From Pelagibacteraceae bacterium AG-337-I02 (GTDB taxonomy: Bacteria; Pseudomonadota; Alphaproteobacteria; HIMB59; GCA-002718135): 58,371 bases of DNA. The translations under genes were made by a program, and so were the position numbers. The stretch is taken from the NCBI GenBank assembly GCA_003282155.1, contig QBZY01000008.1, positions 1-58,371 on the forward strand, read 5' to 3'. The notes beneath the pieces were generated by a model. It saw only the letters and a list, made by a program, of their open reading frames with translations, made no database searches and was not told the origin of the DNA. Of this stretch, positions 45,352 to 54,633 are shown piece after piece. How positions within the stretch are numbered: position 1 is the first letter of the stretch; each line of letters opens with the position of its first letter.

Positions 45352-47699
45352 TTTTGATATTTCATTATTGATGGTAAAGTTATTAGTACTCCTATCATAG
45401 CAAACATCATTGCTAAACTAGTAAATAGACCAAAATAAACTGTAGGAACAAAGTTTGATAAACAAAGAGTAAGGAACCCTGCAGTTATTGCTATAGATGT
45501 AATTAAAACTGCATTACCTACAGTTTTATGTGTTTTTTCAATTATTTCACTATGATTTGTACCTAACTTTAGATTTTCCTTGTAACGGTATATATAATGT
45601 ATTGTGTTATCAACGGCTATACCAATAGATATTGCTGCAATTGTAATTGTCATTATATCAAGCGGTATTTTGAGCAATCCAATTAAACCAAGAATAAACG
45701 TTGAAGCTAAAATATTTGGAATTATTCCAATTATACTTAATTTTAAGGATCTAAATAATATTAGAAACATTATAAAAATAGCCAAAATTACAAAACCCAA
45801 GGATTTTATTTGCGAGCTAAATAAAGATTTTAACATGTTGTTATATAATACTAATAGACCGTTAACTCTAAATTCTTCCAAGTTATCGAATTCATTCAAT
45901 AAAAAATAATTAATTTCATTTATGAGATCATTTCTTTTAATATCTTTCGAATCTTTGACTCTTGTAGAAATTTTTATTATGTTTTTTTCAATATTCAGAT
46001 AAGGATCAATTAAATCAGTTTTATAATCAATAGGTATTTCATTATATAATACTGATAATTCAAACATTGATAAATCACTTTTGTTTATTTGATTTGCAGT
46101 GTCTATAAGTGAATAAATTGAAATAACTTTCCCAATCTCTATTCTACTTTCTAAATACTGATGAACAGATCTGATTGTTTCAATTTTTTCATTTGTGAAC
46201 CAAACAATATCCTCTTCCTCAAAAAGATCATCTGAGAAAAAATCATCTTCAATTTCTAAATCATCTTCTTCTTCAGCTTTTATTGTTGTATCAATTATTT
46301 GATCATCATTTTTGAATTTAAGAATAATATCTAAAGGTGTAGTTCCGCCTAATTCATTATCTATTAGATACATTCCTTTATAAATTTCTGTATTTTTTTT
46401 AAAATATTTTATAAATGAGTTTTCAACATTCAGATTGGCAATTCCATATAGAGATATGAAAAATATTAGAATGTTTAATCCAAGAATATATTTACTATTC
46501 TTATATGCAAAAGGATAAAAAGATTTTAAAAAGCTCAAATTTAGAGAATAGTTTTTTTCCTCCTTTGAAAAGAAAGAAACAATTAGGGGTAAGATTACAA
46601 ATGAAGAAATTAAAACTATTAATAATGCTATTATCATTATAATTCCAAAATCAATTACAGGTTTAATATCTGATATTACTAGTGATACAAAAGCTACAAT
46701 TGTAGTTAGAAAGGTATAAAAACAAGGCCAAAACATCATTCTAAAATTTTCAATAATTTTTATATCCCTTTGTAAATAATTATTCATTATATGGACATTC
46801 ATAGAAATAGATAAAACAAACATTAATGATAAGAAGTTTGCTGAAACTGCTGTAATTTCAAAATTAATAAAACCAGCCAAACCTATTGACAAATAAACTG
46901 CACTAATTGACGTAAATAAAATAGCAAATACCCATTTGACTCTTCTAAAAATTAAGAAAAGAATTAAAATTATAATTAAAAGTACAATTAAACTAAATGT
47001 TATAATATCATTTTTTACATAAGAAATAACATCGCTTGATATCATTTCTACCCCACCTAAATAGTATGTAAAATCTTGATTGCTATTAGTAATAATATTT
47101 CTTATTTTTTTAATTAATTTATTTCTCTCTTTGTCTATTTCTGTTTTTATGCTGTAATAATTTCCTTGAGATAAGTATAAATTTTTGTTTTCTTTAAGAT
47201 CAAGTGCTTTATTGTTTTCATTAAGGAAAATTACAATAGAAGTTATATTTTTATTCTTATTAATAATTTGATCACTATAGATAGGACTTTTTGCAAACTC
47301 ATTTAAAACATCTTTAATTGCTAAATTGGTATCTATTATAGTTTCATAATTATCATTTGCTAAATCTAAAAGATTAGTTTTATTTAAAAAAAGAATGGGC
47401 GCTTTATTAATATTAAAAACAGAATACACCTCTGGTAATGCTGATAATTTTTTGCTTATATTTTCTATTTCGGTTAATAATAACTTATCTATTTTATCAT
47501 TGCTTTTAATTGCTATTACAAGACTATTTTTTGTAGGAAATAAATCTTGATAATAAGAAAAATATTTAAAATCTTCATCGCCCTGCGATACTAGACTATC
47601 AGAAGAAGCATCTATTCTAAAATCTTTAATATAAAAACTGGAAAAAAATAAAGATAGGATAAAAAAAATAAATAAAATAAATTTTAATTTTTTACTCAT
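45348..47699 (-). CDS. MMPL/RND-superfamily membrane protein
   Basis: 783 aa RND-fold protein with about 12 membrane segments in two halves (N-terminal helix, periplasmic domain, five helices, repeated). FITAVSANFLSLMFVLSISMNVHIMN and IMTITIAAISIGIAVDNTIHYIYRYK are the two TM4-like signature regions, the second with the Asp used in proton coupling. COG1033/MMPL relatives export lipids or hopanoids, but the cargo here is unknown. The second periplasmic domain carries a run of acidic residues (about 46200-46300). The frame opens with a TTG at 47723, but the ATG at 47699 overlaps the alr stop in ATGAGTAA and is preferred. Confidence 0.85.
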   Translation of the reverse strand: MSKKLKFILFIFFILSLFFSSFYIKDFRIDASSDSLVSQGDEDFKYFSYYQDLFPTKNSLVIAIKSNDKIDKLLLTEIENISKKLSALPEVYSVFNINKAPILFLNKTNLLDLANDNYETIIDTNLAIKDVLNEFAKSPIYSDQIINKNKNITSIVIFLNENNKALDLKENKNLYLSQGNYYSIKTEIDKERNKLIKKIRNIITNSNQDFTYYLGGVEMISSDVISYVKNDIITFSLIVLLIIILILFLIFRRVKWVFAILFTSISAVYLSIGLAGFINFEITAVSANFLSLMFVLSISMNVHIMNNYLQRDIKIIENFRMMFWPCFYTFLTTIVAFVSLVISDIKPVIDFGIIMIIALLIVLISSFVILPLIVSFFSKEEKNYSLNLSFLKSFYPFAYKNSKYILGLNILIFFISLYGIANLNVENSFIKYFKKNTEIYKGMYLIDNELGGTTPLDIILKFKNDDQIIDTTIKAEEEDDLEIEDDFFSDDLFEEEDIVWFTNEKIETIRSVHQYLESRIEIGKVISIYSLIDTANQINKSDLSMFELSVLYNEIPIDYKTDLIDPYLNIEKNIIKISTRVKDSKDIKRNDLINEINYFLLNEFDNLEEFRVNGLLVLYNNMLKSLFSSQIKSLGFVILAIFIMFLILFRSLKLSIIGIIPNILASTFILGLIGLLKIPLDIMTITIAAISIGIAVDNTIHYIYRYKENLKLGTNHSEIIEKTHKTVGNAVLITSIAITAGFLTLCLSNFVPTVYFGLFTSLAMMFAMIGVLITLPSIMKYQK

Positions 47700-48744
47700 A
47701 TTTTCGATACACTCTATTACCAATAGAAGTCAAAACTTCGTATGATATAGTTTTACATTTTTTAGCAAATTTATCTACTTTGTGTTCGTCATTAATAATA
47801 TCTACGAACATTCCTGTTTTTAAATCATAACTACTTTTTGATATATCTATTGTAAATGAATCCATTGAAATTCTTCCAACAATCTTAAATCTATCTCTTT
47901 TAAAATAAACAAAGCCTTTATTACTCAATAATCTAGGTATTCCATCTTCGTAACCAAGGCCAATAGTTGCTATTTTTGTTTTAGTTTTTGTTTTGAATGT
48001 ACGATTATATCCAATGTATTGATTTTTTTGTAAATCTTTAATTTGTATTATCTTTCCTTTAAAATTAATAACGTTCTTAATTTTTTTTTCTAATTTTTTA
48101 TTTTCATAACAACCATAAATACCTATGCCAGGTCTAATCATATCGTATAAATATGTTTTATCTAGAATAGAACCATGAGCATTAGCTAAACTAAAAAAAA
48201 CACCTTTTGGTTTTTTGTTAACAAAATCATCAAATAGTTTTCTTTGTCTAATATTGTATTTAATTTTATATTCATCAGAGCTTGATAAATGACTAATTAT
48301 TAGTTTAATATATTGATTTTTTAAATCTAATATTTCTACTTCTTCAGGTGAAATACCCAATCTATTTATACCTGTATCTATATGAATGGCATAATCAATT
48401 TTAGCATTCTTTATTCTGTTATATTCTTCAATCGTATTTACTACAGGTATTAAATTTGCTTGAGTAAATTTATTTAATTTATAATTTTGTAAACCATTAA
48501 GAACATATATTTTTATTAATTTACTCTTATTATTTAATTTTAATCCCTCACTTAATGTTGCAACAAAAAAATGTTTACAACCTTGATTTAATAAAAGATT
48601 ATAAATCTTCTTATCTCCTAATCCGTATGCATTTGCTTTTATTGTTGGTGCTACGATCAGGTTCTGTTTAAGTTTTTTAAAAAAATTATAATTATAAATT
48701 AAGTTTTTTGTGTTAATGCTTAGAATGCCACTTTCGTTAATCAC
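47692..48744 (-). CDS. alr: Alanine racemase
   Basis: 350 aa PLP enzyme making D-alanine for peptidoglycan. PLP lysine is Lys36 in PTIKANAYGLG, HIDTGINRLGI and MIRPGIGIYG follow, and IATIGLGYEDGIPRLLSN holds the catalytic Tyr region; GRISMDSFTIDIS is also conserved. The start codon is GTG, overlapping the dnaB stop as GTGA. The dnaB-alr order is usual in Alphaproteobacteria. Confidence 0.94.
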   Translation of the reverse strand: MINESGILSINTKNLIYNYNFFKKLKQNLIVAPTIKANAYGLGDKKIYNLLLNQGCKHFFVATLSEGLKLNNKSKLIKIYVLNGLQNYKLNKFTQANLIPVVNTIEEYNRIKNAKIDYAIHIDTGINRLGISPEEVEILDLKNQYIKLIISHLSSSDEYKIKYNIRQRKLFDDFVNKKPKGVFFSLANAHGSILDKTYLYDMIRPGIGIYGCYENKKLEKKIKNVINFKGKIIQIKDLQKNQYIGYNRTFKTKTKTKIATIGLGYEDGIPRLLSNKGFVYFKRDRFKIVGRISMDSFTIDISKSSYDLKTGMFVDIINDEHKVDKFAKKCKTISYEVLTSIGNRVYRKYE

Positions 48745-50240
48745 TCAATAATATTATCATAATCTTTCGAAGTTAAGTCACTGAATTTTGTATAATTTGC
48801 ATCAAAATGCATCTTTATTGACCCAATCGGACCATGTCTTTGTTTCGCGATAATTATTTCCGCTTTATTATAATTATCATTAGTTAATTGTTGCCACCTC
48901 GATACTCTTTCATTGTATTTCATATCATCTTCTTCAGATTTTCTTATAGGTTCTAATCTTTCTAAATAATAACTCTCTCTATAAATAAACATAACAACAT
49001 CAGAATCTTGCTCAATTGTTCCACTCTCTCTTAGATCTGATAATAGAGGTCTTTTGTCTTCTCTTTGTTCAACTTGTCTTGATAACTGCGATAAAGCAAT
49101 TATTGGAATATTTAATTCTTTAGCTATAGATTTTAAACCTCTAGTAATTTCTGAAATTTCTTGAACCCTTCCATCATATCGATTGTTTGATGAAGATGAC
49201 ATTAATTGCAAATAATCAATAATTATTAAATTAATATCGTGTAATCTTTTCAATCTTCTTGCTCTTGTTCTTAACATTGGAATTGTAAGAACGGGATTAT
49301 CATCAATAATTAAGTTAAGCTTTTCTAATTCTGATGATGTTTTGGCAATTTTATTGAAATCACTTTTGTTAAGTTCTGCTTTTCTCATTTTATCTCCAGA
49401 AATTTTAGTTTGTTCAGCTAAAATTCTTGTAGCCAACTGTTCTGAAGACATTTCTAAAGAGAAAAAAGCTACTTTTCCTCCATCAATAATCCTTTTTTTG
49501 TTAAATTCATCTTTTTCTTCTAGATACTTAATCGCACAATTAAAAGCAATGTTTGTGCCTAATGCAGTTTTACCCATTGATGGTCTTCCTGCAATAATAA
49601 TTAAATCAGATTTATGAAGTCCTCCCAATTTATTATCTAAGTCTTTAAAACCAGTTGGTACACCTGCAATTTTACCATCTCTTTTGTAAGCTTCACTAAT
49701 AATGTCTACAGCTCCTTTTAATGCATTACCAAAATTTACAAATGTTCTCTCTGAATTTCCAGTTTGAGATAAATTGTAAAGATCATTTTCTGCATTCTCT
49801 ATAAGGTTTTCAGATTGTTCATTAGTATTCGAGCTTGTTTCCTGGATAATATTATGTGCAATACCAACTAAATTCCTTTTGACATATAAATCATATATAA
49901 TTTTTCCATAATTATATGTATTTTGAGTTGAAGGAGCGCTATCTTTTAACTGGTTTAAATAATTAATCTTGTTAAAACTATTTTTATCTTCAGGTAGGTA
50001 ATTTTTTAGCGTTATAGGTGAAACCAAGATATTTTTATCTAACAAATTTTTAATAGTTAAAAAAATTGTTTTGTTAGTTTCATCTACAAAGTGATTTTCA
50101 TTAAGAAAATCTGAGACTTTTTCATAATTACGATTATCCCACAATATGCAGCCAATTAATGCAATTTCTGCATCAATATTGGAAAAATTAGTAACTTCAT
50201 TTGATTTATCGTTGTTTGAATTTATTAATTCAACTGACAT
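48741..50240 (-). CDS. dnaB: Replicative DNA helicase
   Basis: 499 aa hexameric helicase. The N-terminal domain starts IDAEIALIGCILWDNRNYEKVSDFL; a linker precedes the RecA-like domain with PTGFKDLDNKLGGLHKSDLIIIAGRPSMGKTALG (Walker A in the last part), FFSLEMSSEQLATRIL, IIIDYLQLMSS (Walker B) and LSQLSRQVEQREDKRPLLSDLRESG. Complete; no intein. 82 bp of AT-rich sequence separates it from rplI. Confidence 0.96.
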   Translation of the reverse strand: MSVELINSNNDKSNEVTNFSNIDAEIALIGCILWDNRNYEKVSDFLNENHFVDETNKTIFLTIKNLLDKNILVSPITLKNYLPEDKNSFNKINYLNQLKDSAPSTQNTYNYGKIIYDLYVKRNLVGIAHNIIQETSSNTNEQSENLIENAENDLYNLSQTGNSERTFVNFGNALKGAVDIISEAYKRDGKIAGVPTGFKDLDNKLGGLHKSDLIIIAGRPSMGKTALGTNIAFNCAIKYLEEKDEFNKKRIIDGGKVAFFSLEMSSEQLATRILAEQTKISGDKMRKAELNKSDFNKIAKTSSELEKLNLIIDDNPVLTIPMLRTRARRLKRLHDINLIIIDYLQLMSSSSNNRYDGRVQEISEITRGLKSIAKELNIPIIALSQLSRQVEQREDKRPLLSDLRESGTIEQDSDVVMFIYRESYYLERLEPIRKSEEDDMKYNERVSRWQQLTNDNYNKAEIIIAKQRHGPIGSIKMHFDANYTKFSDLTSKDYDNIIE

Positions 50241-50322
50241 TATGACTAATTAAACTATCTTAAAAAAACAACAACTGTAAGAAATAAAATGTAGTTAATA
50301 AAATATTAATTGTGTGAATAAA

Positions 50323-50766
50323 TTAATTCTTATTAACAATTACTGAAAATTCCTCAATTATATCTTCATAGGGATTTATTTCTATTTTATGCTCACCTAT
50401 AGATTTAATTTGATTTTTTATTATGATATCATCTGATTTAACTTTAAGATTATTTTCTAATAAATTCTCTAATATTTCTTTTTTTGTTATTGAGCCATAA
50501 AGCTGATCTTTTTCATCAGCCTCTTTACTAAATGTAATTTTGATTGCTTTTATACCTTCAATTAATTTTTTTGCATCATTTAATTTTGACTCTTCCTTAA
50601 TTCTCATTTCATCCTTAATTTTTTCATAGTGCTGAATATTTTTTTTATTTTCTCTAAGGGCCATATTATTTGGGAATAAAAAGTTTCGAGCATAACCAGA
50701 CTTTACAGCAACTGTATCACCAATTTTACCTAATTTTTTTATAGTTGTTGTTAAAATTACTTTCAT
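50323..50766 (-). CDS. rplI: 50S ribosomal protein L9
   Basis: 147 aa. The N-terminal domain [32 protein letters not shown] is diagnostic; a long connecting helix (about residues 45-75) and the C-terminal domain ([14 protein letters not shown]) follow. The start overlaps the rpsR stop as ATGA. It is last in rpsF-rpsR-rplI and likely shares the S6:S18 leader control. Confidence 0.96.
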   Translation of the reverse strand: MKVILTTTIKKLGKIGDTVAVKSGYARNFLFPNNMALRENKKNIQHYEKIKDEMRIKEESKLNDAKKLIEGIKAIKITFSKEADEKDQLYGSITKKEILENLLENNLKVKSDDIIIKNQIKSIGEHKIEINPYEDIIEEFSVIVNKN

Positions 50767-51038
50767 GATGAGAATGATTTGTTTGTGTAAGAAATTAAAG
50801 AAAGAAAGCGAGCTCTTTTGATAGCTTTAGCTAACTCTTTTTGTTTTTTTCTAGACACTCCTGTAATCCTACTTGGTATAATTTTGCCTTTTTCAGTTAA
50901 ATATCTAGACAGCATTCTTGTATCTTTATAATCAATTTTTGGAGAACCAGGTTGACTAAAAGGACAATATTTCTTTTTGTTTTCAAAAGGAGAATTAGAC
51001 CTTTCTTCTCTTTTTTGACTAAACTTCTTTTTTTTCAT
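50763..51038 (-). CDS. rpsR: 30S ribosomal protein S18
   Basis: 91 aa. Conserved KYCPF near residue 23, [42 protein letters not shown] (in two stretches) identify it. It forms a heterodimer with S6, encoded just upstream with a 20-base overlap; the dimer is the expected ligand of the leader at 51354-51394. Confidence 0.97.
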   Translation of the reverse strand: MKKKKFSQKREERSNSPFENKKKYCPFSQPGSPKIDYKDTRMLSRYLTEKGKIIPSRITGVSRKKQKELAKAIKRARFLSLISYTNKSFSS

Positions 51039-51351
51039 AACTCAATTTTGTGGGTAGCTCTTGATGGTTATTTACTTTTATAAATAAATATCTGATGATA
51101 TTTTCAGACTGATTCAAATCCTTATTGATTTCTTTTATAATTTGACCTGGCGCTTCAATTTGAAGATATCTGTAAAATGCTTTTTTAAATTTATTAATAT
51201 TATAACTTAAATCCCTCAATCCCCAGTTTTCTTCACTTATTAGTTTACTAGAGTATGATTCTAGATTAGATTTAAAATGTTCTAATTCAGAATTTAAAGA
51301 GTTAGCTGTGAGCTCAGGATTAAATAATAATACTACTTCAAATTTATTCAT
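51019..51351 (-). CDS. rpsF: 30S ribosomal protein S6
   Basis: 110 aa. [48 protein letters not shown] and IIRYLFIKV are the S6 ferredoxin-like fold motifs. No long acidic tail. GGAG at 51356-51359 serves as Shine-Dalgarno and lies inside the closing stem of the predicted leader structure. Divergent from fabD. Confidence 0.96.
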   Translation of the reverse strand: MNKFEVVLLFNPELTANSLNSELEHFKSNLESYSSKLISEENWGLRDLSYNINKFKKAFYRYLQIEAPGQIIKEINKDLNQSENIIRYLFIKVNNHQELPTKLSYEKKEV

Positions 51352-51353
51352 AT

Positions 51354-51394
51354 AACTCCACGGTTTATCTTATATTCAAAATATAAGAGAAGTT
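51354..51394 (-). promoter_or_regulatory. Predicted S6:S18 autoregulatory mRNA leader
   Basis: On the minus strand AACTTC (51394-51389) pairs with GGAGTT (51359-51354) as outer stem P1. TCTTATATT (51388-51380) pairs perfectly with AATATAAGA (51376-51368) around loop TTG as P2. The two stems abut on the 5' side and are split on the 3' side by an 8-base bulge TAAACCGT holding CCG at 51363-51361. Two stems with a 3' bulge carrying CCG is the layout described for the S6:S18-binding mRNA motif, which mimics the 16S rRNA site. P1 contains the rpsF Shine-Dalgarno, so binding would block translation. The pairing is seen; the function is inferred. Confidence 0.75.
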
Positions 51395-51435
51395 GAGCTT
51401 GCATATATTTAAATTTTAAAATAAATCAAGCTTTA

Positions 51436-52344
51436 ATGACATCCATAGTTTTTCCTGGTCAAGGTAGCCAATTTTTATGTATGGCAAAAGATTTTCATGA
51501 TAACTTCAAAATAGCTAAGCAAACCTATGAAGAAATAGAAGATTATGCCAAAATTGATCTAAGAAAAATAATCTTTGAAAATAATGATAATAAGTTAAAT
51601 TTAACACAATTTACACAGATCTGTATATTTGCTTCCTCTTATGTAATTTATAAAGTTTATATTAATGAAAGTAATTTAAAATTAGAAGATATTAATGTGA
51701 TGTTAGGACACTCACTAGGTGAATACACTGCATTAGCTTGTAGTAACAAAATAAGTTTAAAAGATTGTAGCCTAATACTTAAAAAAAGAGGCGAATTAAT
51801 GAATAATGCGGTTAAACCTAATGAAACTGGAATGGCAGCATTAATTGGTAAAGATGCCAATATTATTCAAAAAATTATTGATGAAAATAAATTAAATGTT
51901 GAGATAGCTAATGACAATTCACCTATGCAAATAGTCATATCCGGCTTGAAAGAAGATATATTATTAAGTAAAGACTTTTTCTTAAGTAATAATGTTAAAA
52001 AGTATGTTGAACTTAATGTTTCTGCAGCCTTTCACAGTAAATTTATGATCAATGCTCAATTAGAATTAAGTGAAAAAATAGAAGGCTTAAATTTTTACGA
52101 AAATAAAATAAATATTATTTCTAATTTTGATGCAAATCCACACAATGATACTGTTTCAATTAAAAAAAACTTAAAAAACCAAATGGCAAATAGAGTTAAT
52201 TGGACCAAAAGTATTAAAAATCTTGAACTTATGAAAGAAACAAATATTTTAGAAATTGGGCCAGGAAAAGTATTAAGTGGTTTAATTAGTAGAATCTCAA
52301 AAAATTTTGATATTAAGTCAATAAATCAAATTTCTGACTTATAA
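51436..52344 (+). CDS. fabD: Malonyl-CoA:ACP transacylase
   Basis: 302 aa enzyme loading malonate on ACP. IVFPGQGSQFLCMAKDF opens it; the nucleophile is Ser93 in GHSLGEYTALA; catalytic His lies in SAAFHSKFM (near residue 198); ILEIGPGKVLSGL is at the C-terminus. First gene of the fatty-acid cluster, 2 bp from fabG. Confidence 0.96.
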   Translation: MTSIVFPGQGSQFLCMAKDFHDNFKIAKQTYEEIEDYAKIDLRKIIFENNDNKLNLTQFTQICIFASSYVIYKVYINESNLKLEDINVMLGHSLGEYTALACSNKISLKDCSLILKKRGELMNNAVKPNETGMAALIGKDANIIQKIIDENKLNVEIANDNSPMQIVISGLKEDILLSKDFFLSNNVKKYVELNVSAAFHSKFMINAQLELSEKIEGLNFYENKINIISNFDANPHNDTVSIKKNLKNQMANRVNWTKSIKNLELMKETNILEIGPGKVLSGLISRISKNFDIKSINQISDL

Positions 52345-52346
52345 GT

Positions 52347-53078
52347 ATGAAACAAATAAAAAAAATTTTTATCACAGGTGCCTCAGGTGGAATTGGTTCA
52401 GCAATATGCAGTAAATTTAAAAGTATAAATTCTAAGTTAATTTTAACCTCATCTTCTGAAAAAAAAATTGAGAGTTTCAAAAAAATTTATGGAAATGATC
52501 AATACTATTATAAAGTAGATTTATCTGATCCTGAAGATCTTCAAAATTGCTTAAATGATATTTCTAAATCACATAAGGACATATCTGTAATTGTTAATAA
52601 TGCAGGTGTAACTGAGGATAATTTAATTTTTAGAATGAAAAATGAACAATGGTCAAAAGTAATTCAGACTAATTTAAGTTCAAATTTCCAGATAATTAAA
52701 TCTTTACTTCCAAATATGTTGTCAAAAAGATACGGGAAAATTATTGGAATATCATCAGTAGTTGGGTCCACGGGAAATCCTGGTCAATCAAACTATGTAG
52801 CATCAAAATCAGGAATGATTGGACTTTACAAATCAATTGCTTCTGAAGTTGCAAAAAGAAATATAAACGTAAATATTGTTTCCCCAGGATTTATATCTAC
52901 AACTATGACAGAAAATTTAGATGATGAGAAAAAAAATTCTTATTTAGCAAGAATACCAATGTCAAGATTTGGTAAGACGGAGGATATTGCTAATATAGTA
53001 TCTTTTTTAGCAAGCGACGAGTCTTCTTATATTACTGGTCAAAATATTCATGTTAATGGTGGAATGTTAATGGTTTAA
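52347..53078 (+). CDS. fabG: 3-oxoacyl-ACP reductase
   Basis: 243 aa SDR enzyme. NADP-binding TGASGGIGSAI (residues 10-20), VNNAGVTEDNL, catalytic Ser137, Tyr150 and Lys154 (ISSVVGSTGNPGQSNYVASKSG region) and the FabG-type PGFISTTMTENL. It ends with YITGQNIHVNGGMLMV. Complete. Confidence 0.96.
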   Translation: MKQIKKIFITGASGGIGSAICSKFKSINSKLILTSSSEKKIESFKKIYGNDQYYYKVDLSDPEDLQNCLNDISKSHKDISVIVNNAGVTEDNLIFRMKNEQWSKVIQTNLSSNFQIIKSLLPNMLSKRYGKIIGISSVVGSTGNPGQSNYVASKSGMIGLYKSIASEVAKRNINVNIVSPGFISTTMTENLDDEKKNSYLARIPMSRFGKTEDIANIVSFLASDESSYITGQNIHVNGGMLMV

Positions 53079-53082
53079 TTTG

Positions 53083-53126
53083 TTGACATATATTCAAAAA
53101 ATAATCTAAAAGTAAATTATAAGGAG
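53083..53126 (+). promoter_or_regulatory. Candidate acpP promoter and Shine-Dalgarno
   Basis: A perfect -35 TTGACA at 53083-53088 lies just after fabG; TAAAAG at 53107-53112 (18-bp spacer) is the best -10 candidate, though weak. AGGAG at 53122-53126 precedes the ATG at 53133. This fits an extra promoter for the highly expressed ACP gene within the fab cluster. Confidence 0.5.
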
Positions 53127-53132
53127 AAAATT

Positions 53133-53366
53133 ATGAGTGAAATTCAGGATCATGTAAAAAAAATTGTCGTAGATCATTTAGGCATTGATGAATCTAAAGT
53201 TATTCCCGAAGCAAAATTTATAGATGATTTAGGAGCTGATAGTTTGGATACAGTTGAACTTGTCATGGCTTTTGAGGAAAAATTTGGAATTGAGATACCT
53301 GATGATGCTGCAGAGACAATACAAACAGTTCAAAACGCAATAGATTATATTCAAAGCAAGAAATAA
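53133..53366 (+). CDS. acpP: Acyl carrier protein
   Basis: 77 aa acidic four-helix carrier. The phosphopantetheine site is Ser37 in [22 protein letters not shown]. Preceded by a strong Shine-Dalgarno and a candidate promoter of its own. Complete and typical. Confidence 0.98.
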   Translation: MSEIQDHVKKIVVDHLGIDESKVIPEAKFIDDLGADSLDTVELVMAFEEKFGIEIPDDAAETIQTVQNAIDYIQSKK

Positions 53367-53382
53367 TTTTTTATATTTTAAT

Positions 53383-54633
53383 ATGAGAAGGGTTGTAGTT
53401 ACTGGAATGGGTTTGCTCACTTCAATTGGTAATGATGCAAAAATTTCGTGGCAAAATCTCATAAATTCTAAATCTGGAATTAAAAAAATTAATCATTTCG
53501 ATGTATCAGATCTGCCAGCAAAAATTGCTGGATATTTAAATAATAATCCCGATGCTAATGATTATTTCAATAACACATTATCTTTAGAAGCAAAAGAAAT
53601 TAAAAGAAATGATAGATTTATTCAGTATGGTTTAGTAGCTGCAAAAATGGCAATAGAAGATGCAGGTTTAGAAAACTTAACTGATAATGAAAAACTAAGA
53701 GCTGGAGTTTCTGTTGGATCAGGAATTGGAGGTTTAGAAACAATTTACGAAGGATCTTTAACAATTAATAATGAAAAGCCAAAAAAATTGTCTCCCTTTT
53801 TTATTCCTTCCTCTTTAGTAAATTTATTGTCTGGGCAAATATCTATAAAATATGGATTTAAAGGTCCTAATCATTCTGTAGTAACTGCTTGTGCTACTGG
53901 CGCACATTCAATTGGAGATTCAGGTGAAATTATTAAGAGAGGAGCGGCAGATGTTATGATAGCTGGAGGATCAGAAGCAGCTGTTTGTAGATTAGGGATT
54001 GCTGGGTTTTGTGCTGCTAGAAGTCTTAGTACTTCATTTAATGATGAGCCTCATCTTGCCTCCAGGCCTTGGGATAAAGATCGTGATGGTTTTGTAATGG
54101 GAGAAGGTTCAGGTATTATTGTATTAGAAGAATTAGAATATGCAAAAAAAAGAGGTGCAAATATATACGCTGAGTTAGTTGGATATGGTATGTCAGGAGA
54201 TGCACATCATATTACTGCTCCAGCAGAAGATGGTGATGGAGGTTATAGAGCAATGAAAGAAGCAATTAAAATGGCTGATGTTTCATCTGATAAAGTCGAT
54301 TATATAAATGCTCATGGCACTTCAACTATAAAGGGTGATGAAATTGAGTTAAATGCAATTTCTAAATTATTTAAACATAACATATTTGTTTCATCAACAA
54401 AATCTTCAATTGGTCATCTCTTAGGAGCTGCTGGAAGTGTGGAGTCAATTTTTTCAATAATGTCACTTAATAACAATATTTTGCCAGCAACATTAAATTT
54501 AGAAAATCCAATAGCAACCTCAAATATAAATTTAATTCCAAAAATTCCCTTAGAAAAAAAAATTAGTTATGCATTGAGTAATTCTTTTGGATTTGGAGGA
54601 ACAAATACTGCGTTATTATTTAAAAGTATTTAG
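53383..54633 (+). CDS. fabF: 3-oxoacyl-ACP synthase II
   Basis: 416 aa condensing enzyme. The Cys-His-His triad: Cys170 in VVTACATGAHSIGD, His in NAHGTSTIKGDEIE, His in SIGHLLGAAGSVES. It opens RRVVVTGMGLLTSIGND and ends SNSFGFGGTNTALLF. The 3' end overlaps mltG by up to 47 bp, depending on the mltG start. Confidence 0.97.
   Translation: MRRVVVTGMGLLTSIGNDAKISWQNLINSKSGIKKINHFDVSDLPAKIAGYLNNNPDANDYFNNTLSLEAKEIKRNDRFIQYGLVAAKMAIEDAGLENLTDNEKLRAGVSVGSGIGGLETIYEGSLTINNEKPKKLSPFFIPSSLVNLLSGQISIKYGFKGPNHSVVTACATGAHSIGDSGEIIKRGAADVMIAGGSEAAVCRLGIAGFCAARSLSTSFNDEPHLASRPWDKDRDGFVMGEGSGIIVLEELEYAKKRGANIYAELVGYGMSGDAHHITAPAEDGDGGYRAMKEAIKMADVSSDKVDYINAHGTSTIKGDEIELNAISKLFKHNIFVSSTKSSIGHLLGAAGSVESIFSIMSLNNNILPATLNLENPIATSNINLIPKIPLEKKISYALSNSFGFGGTNTALLFKSI

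Noticed and set aside
50241..50322. AT-only inverted repeat between rplI and dnaB as a terminator
   Set aside because: ATTAATT/AATTAAT stems of 7 A-T pairs are expected by chance at this composition and no T-tract follows clearly.
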